Positions 1 through 9,803 of a DNA stretch of 64,000 nucleotides are shown here, one piece after another. Below the pieces are notes generated by a model, which worked only from the letters and a program-made list of their open reading frames with translations, was not told the DNA's origin and searched no databases. A program made the translations under genes and the position numbers. Positions within the stretch are counted from its first letter, which is position 1, and each line of letters starts with the position of its first letter. The DNA is from Silene latifolia (taxonomy: Eukaryota; Streptophyta; Magnoliopsida; Caryophyllales; Caryophyllaceae). The DNA is taken from positions 148,123,922-148,187,921 of the forward strand of contig NC_133538.1 in assembly GCF_048544455.1 (NCBI RefSeq), in the 5' to 3' direction.

Positions 1-283
1 TTCTTTTACTGACACACGTCACTTCTTGCAGAGGGAATCTAAAAAGTATACATGTGACAGAATAATTAAAACTTGTGACGGATATTCCGTCACAAAAATT
101 CAAAAAAAGCGGGATTGAGACGGAATTTGTGACGGCTAGTCCGTCACAAATCCATCACAAGTTTCAACAATTTCCAACGGATAGTCCGTCACAAAAATGC
201 CATTTGCAACGGATAGTCCGTCACAAACATGCTATTTGCAACGGATATTCCATCATAAACATGCTATTTGCAACGGATAGTCC
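1..283. mobile_element. CACTA element remnant, tail of an upstream tandem unit
   Basis: This stretch matches 2341-2623 and 4642-4924 almost base for base, so it is internal sequence of the same CACTA element that is complete at 4261-5236. It is made of short palindromic blocks in which GTGACGGA faces TCCGTCAC. It stops at the same join as the second copy (GATAGTCC followed by CTGTAAC), so it is the end of another 2.3-kb tandem unit whose start lies before the window. No coding capacity is seen. Confidence 0.85.
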
Positions 284-1948
284 CTGTAACCAAACATACC
301 TGCTCAAAAAAATTTGGGTAGCGTTCCCTCATAGCCTCTTCCGGCTCCCAAGTGGCTTTCTCCACGTTGTGATTAGACCATAGCACCTTAAGCAAGACGG
401 TTTCACCATTCCTTGTCTTGCGTACTTTACAATCCAATATCTCTATTGGTATCTCCGCATAAGTTAGAGCTTCATCCAACTCGATATTCTCAACTTCGAG
501 CACATGTGACGGATCACTCATATATTTCTGAAGTTGTGACACATGAAAAACATTGTGCACCCGATCAAGAGCTGGTGGTAAAGCTAGCCGATAAGCTACT
601 TCACCTACCCGATTCAAAATATCATACAGACTTATGAAATTCTGATTCAACTTTTCTCTCTTGCCAAACCTCATAACGCCCCGCATAGGTGACACATTCA
701 AGAAAACTTTGTCACCCACCACAAACTCATTGTCTCTGTGATGTAAATCCGCATAACTCTTTTGTCGAATCTTCAGCTGCTTTCATCTTTTGTCGAATTA
801 AGAGAACGTGCTCAACCATATCTTATACCATTTGTGGTCCCAAAACCACAGCTTCAAAACTATCATCCCAACACACCGGACTCATACACTTTCGCTCGTA
901 AAAAATGTGCCATCTCAATGCTCGTGTGATAGATATTATTGTATGAAAACTCTATCAAATCAAGTCTATCCTCCCAACTCCCACCAAATTCCATCGCATA
1001 AGCTTGCAATATGTCTTCTAAAGTCTTGATAGTCCTTTCAATTTGACCATCTGTCGCAAGATAAAATGCCGTTCTCATCTTTAAGATAGTCCCCATCAAT
1101 TCCTGTAACTCTTGCCAAAACCGTGACATGAACCTCACATCTCTATCCGACACTATATTCTCTGGTACCCCGTATAACTGTACCATATGCTTCCTGTATC
1201 CCAGAGCCAATTGAATCTTACTCCGAGTAACATTTTGATTAGAATAAAATGAACTGATTTTATCAAACGGTCGATGATAACCCAAATCATATTGTTACCA
1301 TGCTGAGACCTTGGTAATCCCATGATGAAATCCTTAGAAATTGATTCCCATTTCCATTACGGTACATCAAGTGATTGGATCTTACCATGTGGTCTCCGTT
1401 GTTCTCCCTTTACCCCTTGGCAAGACAAAGACCAAGCCACAAACTCTGCGATATCTTCATACCGGGCCACCAAAACATCTTCTTCAAGTCCTTATAGAGC
1501 TTGTCACCTCCCGGATGTACCGAATAAGGAGTGCAATGAGCTTCTGTCATGATCAACTTCTTCAAATCAGCATCATTAGGTACACACCACCTCCCATCGA
1601 AACGAACACTCCCATATGTATGGATAGAAAATCTCAAAACTGTACCATCTCCTACCCTTTTCTTCCACTCTTGAATCTCGGAATCAAGTTCTTGTTTCCT
1701 TTTTATGTCATCATAAAGTTCGGGCTCGATAGTTTAATCACCGTTGGCATCTCCTTTACGAATCATGTGAATCCCCATCTTATTCATCTCTTCCTTTAAT
1801 TTCATAAGTGACATGGCAGTGCATAGCGAATGCACACTCTTCCTACTCAAAGGATCTGCAACCACATTGGCCTTCCCCTCATGATAGACGATCTCCATAT
1901 CATAGTCCCTAATCAGCTTCATCCACCGTCTCTGACGCATGTTAAACT
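284..1948 (-). pseudogene. Gypsy pol 3' part, copy 1 (RNase H end, integrase, chromodomain)
   Basis: Read leftwards from 1948, the sequence gives the RNase H tail (RDYDMEIVYHEGKANVVADPLS), the integrase zinc-binding region, and an integrase core with the first Asp in WVIIDRL-like context, the second in VSDRDVRF and Glu in ATDGQIER. The C-terminal part has a GDKVFLNVSP block and a chromodomain ending in ATWEPEEAMRERYPNFFEQV. The first Cys of the zinc-binding CxxC is Ser in the best reading frame. A 1-bp frameshift lies beside a 13-bp direct repeat at 758-770 and 786-798. The integrase is split over several frames and the gene cannot work. In the parent element it inserted cDNA and the chromodomain steered insertion to chromatin (family knowledge). 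Confidence 0.88.
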
Positions 1949-2623
1949 CACTACAAGGATAACACGGCATAGTGACGGAACAGTAGGGAGGGATGAAAAT
2001 CCCGTCACAAAACACGGGTTTGTAACGGACTTGTGACGGATTTGTGACGGACTGATATTTGTGACGGACTAGCCGTCACATAACGTCACAAGAATTTGGC
2101 GGGTTGATAAAAACAAGGGCGCCAAAGTCTGTGACGGGTAATCCGTCACAAAAAGGAACTTGTGACAAAAAGTCCGTCACAAAAACAATTATTTGCAATG
2201 GATATTCCGTCACAAGTCAGCTATATGTGACGGATATTCCGTTACAAAGAAACAGTAAACTTGTGAGGGAAAATCCGTCACAGAGTCAATTTAAAACACG
2301 GGAATGGGACGGATTTGTGACGGATATTCCGTCACAAATTTTCTTTTACTGACACACGTCACTTCTTGCAGAGGGAATCTAAAAAGTATACATGTGACGG
2401 AATAATTAAAACTTGTGACGGATATTCCGTCACAAAAATTCAAAAAAAGCGGGATTGAGACGGAATTTGTGACGGCTAGTCCATCACAAATCCGTCACAA
2501 GTTTCAACAATTTGCAACGGATAGTCCGTCACAAAAATGCCATTTGCAACGGATAGTCCGTCACAAACATGCTATTTGCAACGGATATTCCGTCACAAAC
2601 ATGCTATTTGCAACGGATAGTCC
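1949..2623. mobile_element. Truncated CACTA element (one terminus only)
   Basis: It starts with the terminal sequence CACTACAAGGATAACACGG, directly after gypsy RNase H sequence ending in ACT, exactly as at 4261. About 675 bp later it stops at the tandem-duplication join instead of reaching the second terminus. It is therefore a by-product of the tandem duplication rather than a separate insertion. It is rich in GTGACGGA/TCCGTCAC inverted blocks and has no ORF of note. Confidence 0.88.
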
Positions 2624-4260
2624 CTGTAACACAACATACCTGCTCAAAAAGGTTTAGGTAGCGTTCCCTCATAGCCTCTTCCGGCTCCCAAGTGGCTTTC
2701 TCCACGTTGTGATTAGACCATAGCACCTTAAGCAAGACGGTTTCACCATTCCTTGTCTTGCGTACTTTACAATCCAATATCTCTATTGGTATCTCCGCAT
2801 AAGTTAGAGCTTCATCCAACTCGATATTCTCAACTTCGAGCACATGTGACGGATCACTCATATATTTCTGAAGTTGTGACACATGAAAAACATTGTGCAC
2901 CCGATCAAGAGCTGGTGGTAAAGCTAGCCGATAAGCTACTTCACCTACCCGATTCAAAATATCATACAGACTGATGAAATTCTGATTCAACTTTTCTCTC
3001 TTGTCAAACCTCATAACACCCCGCATAGGTGACACATTTAAGAGAACTTTGTCACCCACCACAAACTCATTGTCTCTGTGATGTAAATCCGCATAACTCT
3101 TTTGTCGAATTAAGAGAACTTGCTCAACCATATCTTATACCATTTGTGGTCCCAAAACCACAGCTTCAACACTATCATCCTAACACACCGGACTCCTACA
3201 CTTCCTCTCGTAAAAAATGTGCCATCTCAATGCTCGTGTGATAGCTATTGTTTTATGAAAACTCTATCAAATCAAGTCTATCCTCCCAACTCCCACCAAA
3301 TTCCATCGCATAAGCTTGCAATATGTCTTTTAAAGTCTTGATAGTCCTTTCAGTTTGACCATCTGTCGCAAGATAAATTGCCGTTCTCATCTTTAAGGTA
3401 GTCCCCATCAATTCCTGTAACTCTTGCCAAAACCGTGACATGAACCTCGCATCTCTATCCGACACTATATTCTCTGGTACCCCGTATAACTGTAGCACAT
3501 GCTTCCTGTATCCCAGAGCCAATTGAATCTTACTCCGAGTAACATTTTGATTGGAATAAAATGAACTGATTTTATCAAACGATCGATGATAACCCAAATG
3601 ATATTGTTACCATGCTGAGACCTTGGTAATCCCATGATGAAATCCATAGAAATTGATTCCCATTTCCATTACGGTACATCAAGTGACTGGATCTTACCAT
3701 GTGGTCTCCGTTGTTCTCCCTTTACCCCTTGGCAAGACAAAGACCAAGCCACAAACTCTGCGATATCTTCATACCGGGCCACCAAAACATCTTCTTCAAG
3801 TCCTTATAGAGCTTGTCACCTCCCAGATGTACCGAATAAGGAGTGCAATGAGCTTCTGTCATGATCAACTTCTTCAAATCAGCATCATTAGGTACACACC
3901 ACCTCCCATCGAAACGAACACTCCCATATGTATGGATAGAAAATCTCAAAACTGTACCATCTCCTACCCTTTTCTTCCACTCTTGAATCTCGGAATCAAG
4001 TTCTTGTTTCCTTTTTATGTCATCATAAAGTTCGGGCTTGATAGTTTAATCACCGATGGCATCTCCTTTACGAATCATGTGAATCCCCATCTTATTCATC
4101 TCTTCCTTTAATTTCATAAGTGACATGGCAGTGCATAGCGAATGCACACTCTTCCTACTCAAAGCATCTGCAACCACATTGGCCTTCCCCTCATGATAGA
4201 CGATCTCCATATCATAGTCCCTAATTAGCTTCATCCACCGTCTCTGACGCATGTTAAACT
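2624..4260 (-). pseudogene. Gypsy pol 3' part, copy 2 (RNase H end, integrase, chromodomain)
   Basis: This is the second tandem copy of the segment at 284-1948, with the same domain order. Integrase residues are again visible (VSDRDARF, ATDGQTER), and the first Cys of the CxxC pair is again Ser, so that change precedes the duplication. This copy lacks 28 bp between two 13-bp direct repeats; the loss also removes the 1-bp frameshift seen in copy 1, so the GDKVLLNVSP-chromodomain part is open for 175 codons (2604-3131). RNase H sequence ends at the ACT target site next to the intact CACTA element. Other frameshifts remain, so it is a pseudogene. Confidence 0.88.
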
Positions 4261-5236
4261 CACTACAAGGATAACACGGCATAGTGACGGAACAGTAGGG
4301 ACGGATGAAAATCCCGTCACAAAACACGGGTTTGTAACGGACTTGTGACGGACTGATATTTGTGAAGGACTAGCCGTCACATAACGTCACAAGAATTTGG
4401 CGGGTTGAGAAAAACAAGGGCGCCAAAGTCTGTGACGGGTAATCCGTCACAAAAAGGAACTTGTGACGAAAAGTCCGTCACAAAAACAATTATTTGCAAC
4501 GGATATTCCGTCACAAGTCAGCTATATGTGAAGGATATTCCGTTACAAAGAAAAAGTAAACTTGTGACGGAAAATCCATCACAGAGTCAATTTAAAACAC
4601 GGGAATGGGACGAATTTGTGACGGATATTCCGTCACAAATTTTCTTTTACTGACACACGTCACTTCTTGCAGAGGGAATCCAAAAAGTATACATGTGACG
4701 GAATAATTAAAACTTGTGACGGATATTCCGTCACAAAAATTCAAAAAAAGCGGGATTGAGACGGAATTTGTGACGGCTAGTCCGTCACAAATTCGTCACA
4801 AATTTCAACAATTTGCAACGGATAGTCCGTCACAAAAATGCCATTTGCAACGGATAGTCCGTCACAAACATGCTATTTGCAACGGATATTCCGTCACAAA
4901 CATGCTATTTGCAACGGATAGTCCGTCACAAAACTGCAATTTGCAACGGATTATCCGTCACAAGAAGAGCCATTTGTGATGGATTAGCCATCACATACTA
5001 ATATTTTTGTGACGGTGTACACGTGTCACTTGTGATAAACTATGTGACGGATAATCCGTCACAAATCCGTCCCAGATGAATTTGTGACGGAAATACCTTC
5101 ACAAACCCGCTTTTTGTGACCATATACAGTGACGACGGTTTGTGACGGGTAATCCGTCACAAACCCGCTTTTTGTGACTGGAAATGCTATATAGTGACGG
5201 ATTCGTCCGTCACTATTCCGTGTTATCCTTGTAGTG
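4261..5236. mobile_element. Complete non-autonomous CACTA element, 976 bp, TSD ACT
   Basis: The left end reads CACTACAAGGATAACACGG and the right end is its exact reverse complement. A perfect 3-bp target duplication (ACT, 4258-4260 and 5237-5239) flanks it, and removing the element and one ACT makes the gypsy RNase H frame continuous, which proves the insertion. The body is filled with about 20-bp palindromes of the form GTGACGGATATTCCGTCAC and variants. In En/Spm-type elements subterminal repeats of this kind bind the TnpA-type protein (family knowledge). There is no transposase ORF, so it must be mobilised in trans. Confidence 0.93.
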
Positions 5237-5239
5237 ACT

Positions 5240-6392
5240 CCTTCTAAGTGTAGATGTACTTCAAATGCTTATGATCTGAAAACACCTTAAAGGTTGCCCT
5301 GTGAAGATAGTGCCTCCAAATCTTAAGGCAAATACAACCGCACCCAGCTCCAAGTCATGAGTAGGATACTTCTCCTCATATAGCTTCAACTGCCTCGAAG
5401 CATAGGCAATGACCTTCCCATTTTGCATCAAGACAAAACCCAACCCTTTCTTCGAAGCATCGGTATAAACCTCGAAATTCTCACTCCCCTCAGGCAAAGC
5501 TAGAGTAGGAGCTGCAAAAAACGCTCCTTTAATGTTTGGAACGCCGTCTCACAACTCTCTTCTCAACGAAATCTGGTCTCTTTCCTCATCAAAGCTGTCA
5601 TAGGTCTAGCGATCTTAGAGAAATCTATCACGAACCTTCCGTAGTACCCAGCTAAACCAAAGAAACTCCGGATCTCAGCAACATTCTTCGGTGCTTCCCA
5701 GTTTGACACCGCCTCAATCTTACTAGGATCCACCGATACACCATCTTTTGAAATCGCATGACCCAGAAAAGCCACCTTTTTCAACCAGAACTCACGCTTG
5801 GATAACTTAGCATATAACCGATTATCTCGCATAGGTCTGCAGTACCAACCTCAGATGCTCCTCGTGTTCTTCCTTAGTCTTAGAATAGACCAAGATGTCA
5901 TCAATGAAAACCACCAAAAACCTATTCAGAAACGGGCTGAAGATTCTGTTCATTAGATCTATGAACACTGTTGGTGCATTAGTCAACCCGAAAGGCATCA
6001 CCACATACTCATAGTGACCATACCGTGATCGAAAAGCTGTCATTGGAATATCCTCAGCTACAATCCTCAACTGGTGATTGCCCGACCTCAGATCATTCTT
6101 TGAGAACACCCCAGCTCCGCTCAACTGGTAAAAAAGACCATCAATACTCGGCAAAGGATACCTGTTCTTCACGGTAAATGGTTTACTCCATGTAGTGGAT
6201 GCACAACCTCATACTATCGTCCTTCCTCTTCACAAATAGAGCTGGTGCACCCCAAGGCGATACACTAGAACAAATGTATCCGTTATTCAACAACTCGTTC
6301 AGTCGTTTGTTCAATTCCTCCAATTCTTTTGGTCCTATATAGTACAGAGCCTTCGATATAGGTCTTGTCACAGGTTTAAGTTCAACACTCAA
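5240..6392 (-). pseudogene. Gypsy reverse transcriptase and RNase H
   Basis: Several frame-shifted pieces together cover the RT. The N-terminal part includes a VSPWGAPALFVKRKD block (6183-6392). The palm has the MPFGLTNAP motif and the catalytic box [11 protein letters not shown] (5822-6172), with both aspartates kept. The connection follows with [15 protein letters not shown] and [16 protein letters not shown] (5563-5832). RNase H begins with [17 protein letters not shown] (5261-5497) and continues beyond the CACTA insertion at 4260. At least three frame changes and a stop near the insertion disable it. It lies directly downstream (on the minus strand) of the protease, as in a normal gypsy polyprotein. 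Confidence 0.9.
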
Positions 6393-6405
6393 GTCAATGT
6401 CCCTC

Positions 6406-6840
6406 TTAGGAGGTAACCCTGGTATCTCCTCCGGAAGGACCCTTTAAAGACACTTTCTTTTGACGACATTCTATCTTGGACCCATACTTACCCAACCAAT
6501 CCATCCCAACTATGGCCTCAAACCCATCCATAGGAAACTCAAGCAAATTAAGTGGTAAGTCCACTTGCCCAACCACCATAGACACCCCTTTATACAACTT
6601 GTTACAAGACACTGACTCCCCTCACTGTATAAACACGTTATCTTTTACCAACTTGTACTCCCCCAAAGCCATAGTTAAGGCTAAACCCCTAGACACAAAT
6701 GAGTGGGTTGCCCCCGAGTCAAACAAAACAAAAGTCGGCGTATTATTACCAAGAAAAGTGTCGGTGACCACATGTGCAACCTTTTTAGCCTCCTGCTTGC
6801 CCATCATGAAGAGTTTACTGCTTTTTTTCTAAACCTCCTC
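6406..6840 (-). pseudogene. Gypsy aspartic protease
   Basis: The piece at 6622-6807 contains FVLFDSGATHSFVS, the DSGA active-site signature of a retropepsin, and 6406-6612 continues with FPMDGFEAIVGMDWLGKYG, where the hydrophobic-IVGMDWL strand typical of gypsy proteases is clear. The two pieces are in one frame, separated by a stop. In the parent element it cut the Gag-Pol polyprotein inside the virus-like particle. It sits between the Gag CCHC knuckle and RT. Confidence 0.87.
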
Positions 6841-7018
6841 CCTGGACTGTAGTCGCTGATGCAGTAGGCTTAGCCGCCGAGTTTTGAGTCATACTGTTAT
6901 TTGGACGCTGATAGGACCCACCATTATTACGGTTGTAGCCACCATTGTTGTTGCTTTAGCCTCCTTGATTGTTCCATGACCCGGCTGGCCTGCTACTCAC
7001 CAAACTCTGGCTCAGAGT

Positions 7019-7993
7019 CTACGAGTAATTCCCCTGGTAAGATCTCGAAAAGCCTCCTCCACCCCTTACAACGCTCGTACACTCATACCGTTTGTGACCT
7101 ATCCCACCACAGTTGAAGCATTGCAGGGTTGAATTATCACTAATGCTCTGGCCACCTCTTCCCCAAGCACAAGATCCCTCACCGTAGCTAGACCCTCCAG
7201 AATAGGTCTTAGCTTGGTTGTGGTTACCCCTCTTGTGGCTTGATTGATTGCCACGTTCACTCTTAGCCTTCTTCTTCTGAGCCCCCTTTTCCTTGGCCTC
7301 CTTGGCTATATCAACCAACCTCATAGCATGCCCCGCTCTTTCGTAGACATCCTTTAGATCAAAGATTACTCCGGCCGATAGCTTTTCCATAATCTTCAGC
7401 GCTAACCCTTTCTCAAAGCGAAGAGCCAAATTCCGTTGACTCAGCTACATGTCTTCCGCATAGCATGACAACTGCATGAACATGTGATAGTACTCAGTGA
7501 CGGTTATATTGTCAGTCAGAGTGAAGAAATCAAACTCAACCCTCAACTTTGTTGCACGGATGTGCTATGGAACAAAATGGTCCCTCATCGTGCTCTTAAT
7601 TTCTGCCCAAGGAATAGCAGGTTGGGCCAGACTTCTATAGTATGCTCAAGCTCCTTCCCTCTCATTATGCCACCATACGCCAGCCTCATCCTTTAAGTAG
7701 AACTCAGTTTGTTCTACCATCATATTCGCCGGATAATTAACCACTTCCAACACACTCTCTATTTCCCGGTGCCAGTTGTCAAGCAATTTTGGCTCACCGG
7801 TGCCCTCAAAAGTTGTTGGGTTAAAGCGAGAAATGGTGGTGCTCAGACGGGATGCATCCATCGGTTTCTCTTCTCCTTTCCCCACATTTGTGAGTGCCTC
7901 TATGAGCGCTTCTTGCTGCTCAATCATCCTAGGCACCTCCTCAAGGCTCATCTCCGACACCTAAAGATATGAGGCTGATCTCTTTGGCGACAT
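7019..7993 (-). pseudogene. Gypsy Gag with CCHC knuckle
   Basis: The likely start is the ATG at 7991-7993 (MSPKRSASYL), followed after ten codons by a TAG. The rest of the frame stays open for long stretches with stops at about 7643, 7582 and 7448, all in one frame. The gag core is visible (FEGTGEPKLLDNWHREIE, then VWWHNEREGA), and the C-terminal part is basic and Gly-rich with a zinc knuckle CFNCGGIGHKRYEC (CX2CX4HX4C). Gag forms the particle and the knuckle binds RNA. The stops look like single C-to-T type changes rather than frameshifts. Confidence 0.85.
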
Positions 7994-8033
7994 TTTGAGC
8001 TGATACAACAGACGTATAATCCATCTAAACCAA

Positions 8034-8062
8034 CACCTTTTTTTTGGGGGGGGGGGGGGGTT
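8034..8062. repeat. T-run followed by a long G-run
   Basis: A short run of T is followed by roughly fifteen consecutive G, just upstream of the gypsy Gag start as seen on the minus strand (so C-run then A-run there). It marks where recognisable gypsy sequence ends. Long G/C homopolymers are unstable and their exact length is prone to sequencing error. Confidence 0.7.
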
Positions 8063-8640
8063 GGGTGACGGTGCCTTCCACCTTTTCGTTGTAACTTATA
8101 ACAGTTGTATGCAAGACATATTGTTACTTCATAATCATGATAATTAGAATAGATATTGGTTCAAAATAAATATTAGTTTTCCATATAAGAATAAAAATTG
8201 TTGCCCTAGAGTAAGAAAAAGCAAATTTGATCAAAAAGCAAAATCTATTAAAAAGTGTCCAATTTAATTATATTGCATTTGTTTTGCTATGCAGCGAATA
8301 TAAATAAAATTTCAGGTTTAAACTTAATTTTAAATCATACTAACCGTGAGTGCTAGAAATGGGTAAAACTATTATTAGAATTATTTGAGAAAACTACGAG
8401 TATATAACAATTAAATTAGATGAAACTATTTAAGATATCCATATGCATGTAATTTTTTTATTAAATACGGGTATGAGTAGGCCTACATTCGTCTTGTCCC
8501 CCCACCCTTATGACATCCTTGCTTTTAAAAGTCATTTTTTGTTTTCATTATGCTATATTTGGCAGATTAATCCAATCAGGTTGGACTTTTGGAGCAAAAT
8601 TCATTCTCTTTGAGGATTTTCACACTAAATGTACGCCACC
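8063..8640. other. AT-rich stretch with no recognised feature
   Basis: No ORF, terminal repeat or RNA gene is recognised. It might include the degraded 5' LTR or leader of the gypsy element, but no partner LTR is present to test this. Confidence 0.5.
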
Positions 8641-8659
8641 CTCTTCACCATGATCTTCC

Positions 8660-8751
8660 ATATTACTTTTGCACTGTTGTCAATGCAGTAGTTTGACCAT
8701 GATTTTCGACATATTAATGGTCAAAGTTATATAAGTTTGACCCCTAGGAAG
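8660..8751. repeat. Left arm of an inverted repeat, interrupted by the copia element
   Basis: The sequence from about 8665 to 8751 (GTAGTTTGACCATGATTTTC and so on, to GACCCCTAGGAAG) is repeated in reverse complement at about 28906-28995. The arm continues on the other side of the copia insertion (28666-28720), whose reverse complement lies at about 28865-28906. Without the copia element the two arms of about 150 bp would be only about 145 bp apart, a fold-back structure. Its family is unknown to me. Confidence 0.75.
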
Positions 8752-9788
8752 TGTTGGAGCTAGTGTCCTCCACAGTTAGTGTGATAACGTGTATAAATCT
8801 CTTATAGGTTCACAGGGTATACTTAGTATTTTATCAGTTGATTAACGTTTACTAATAACGGTTGGCTTGCTAGAAGTTTGACGTTATTATCATCGATGAC
8901 GGTGATCAATGGTCCTAAAAGTCACACCTAAAGGATGTGTTTGAGAGATGTGATTATATGAAAATATAATTACATTGATGCCTTATATGACTAAAAGGTT
9001 AGTCCATGTATTTGACTAAAAGGTTAGTCAATGTGATGATGAGTCGATTATTTAATACAATTAAATAATATCAGCTGAGACGAATTAATTGTTAATTCGT
9101 AAATTGAATATAAACTATTATATTTAATTAATGTATATAATGTTAGCTTAAACGAATTAAGATGTTAATTCGTAATTAAACATAAACGGTTATATTTAAT
9201 TAGCAAATTATAAATATGCGATATTTATAGTTAATGTATATATTATACGATATTGTCATAATAAATGATGACGGACCGGTATTAAGTGTGTGGACGTATT
9301 AATACGTGACGATATAAATGACAATTGATAATTATACACATTTTATACAAATATGATAACAACCTAAAATAAGAAGATTTTATTCTTATTTTTTTGGGTT
9401 GTTACACGGTTCAAAGAAAGGAGAAAAATAAGAAAAAAAATCTTCCTCTCTTTTCTCCTCTTATTACACGGTTATAAGGAGAGAGAGGGGGATTATTTTA
9501 CTTACTTGATTTTTCTTAAAAACTCTCATCACAAAAAACCCTAAATATTATTTAGGAATTAGGGTTCCTTTTCTAGCAAAAATGGAGCATTTCTCGGAGC
9601 ATTTTGGGTGCAACGATTAGGAGAATATAGATCTCGATATTTGTTCTTAGGCCAAATTGCTAGGACTGAAGGTTAATTCTAATCTCTATTCTTTTGTTTA
9701 TACAATTCGTTTATGACTAGCAATATCATATTTCATAATTTCGTTATAATCCGAATTTTCTTGATGAAATATACCGATATTTTCCACA
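8752..9788 (+). repeat. 5' LTR of the copia element
   Basis: It begins TGTTGGAGCTAGTGTCCTCC and ends in CGATATTTTCCACA, 2 bp before the primer site. It aligns along its whole length with 27623-28665 with few differences (for example GGTTCACAGG against GGTTAACTGG and some 1-10 base indels), so the insertion is not very old. It should hold the promoter and the poly(A) signal of the element. No single convincing TATA box stands out. Confidence 0.93.
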
Positions 9789-9790
9789 TG

Positions 9791-9803
9791 TGGTATCAGA
9801 GCA
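9791..9803 (+). promoter_or_regulatory. Primer binding site for initiator tRNA-Met
   Basis: TGGTATCAGAGCA follows the 5' LTR after 2 bp. It is the standard complement of the 3' end of plant initiator tRNA-Met used by most copia elements to prime minus-strand DNA. Confidence 0.92.

Larger units (their letters stand above)
284..4924. repeat. Tandem array of a chimeric gypsy+CACTA unit of about 2.3 kb
   Basis: Unit 1 is 284-2623 (2340 bp) and unit 2 is 2624-4924 (2301 bp). Each begins just beyond the chromodomain end of a gypsy pol gene, runs through integrase into the RNase H end, then crosses into the first 660-675 bp of a CACTA element. The units differ by scattered substitutions, a 28-bp indel at 758-798 and about 11 bases within the CACTA part. 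The second CACTA copy continues past the breakpoint to its true end at 5236, so it marks the original configuration. The duplication arose after the CACTA insertion, by unequal exchange or template switching (inference). Confidence 0.9.
284..7993 (-). mobile_element. Ty3/gypsy chromovirus-type retrotransposon, decayed and rearranged
   Basis: Read on the minus strand, this is the usual gypsy order: Gag with a CCHC knuckle, protease, RT, RNase H, integrase with HHCC and DDE regions, and a chromodomain at the C-terminus. That order and the terminal chromodomain place it among chromoviruses, probably the Tekay/Del group by overall look. No LTR is visible on either side: the 3' end is lost at the tandem-duplication breakpoint and the 5' end stops near a T/G homopolymer at about 8040. 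A CACTA element splits RNase H (TSD ACT at 4258-4260 and 5237-5239), and the portion beyond the insertion is present twice. Frameshifts and stops break every domain. Confidence 0.85.

Noticed and set aside
1341-1799. 152-codon plus-strand open frame repeated at 3653-4111
   Set aside because: It is antisense to gypsy integrase, and its recurrence is explained by the tandem duplication.
8034-8062. G-quadruplex regulatory element
   Set aside because: A single G-run next to a T-run without the spaced G-tracts of a designed regulatory site; more likely an unstable homopolymer.
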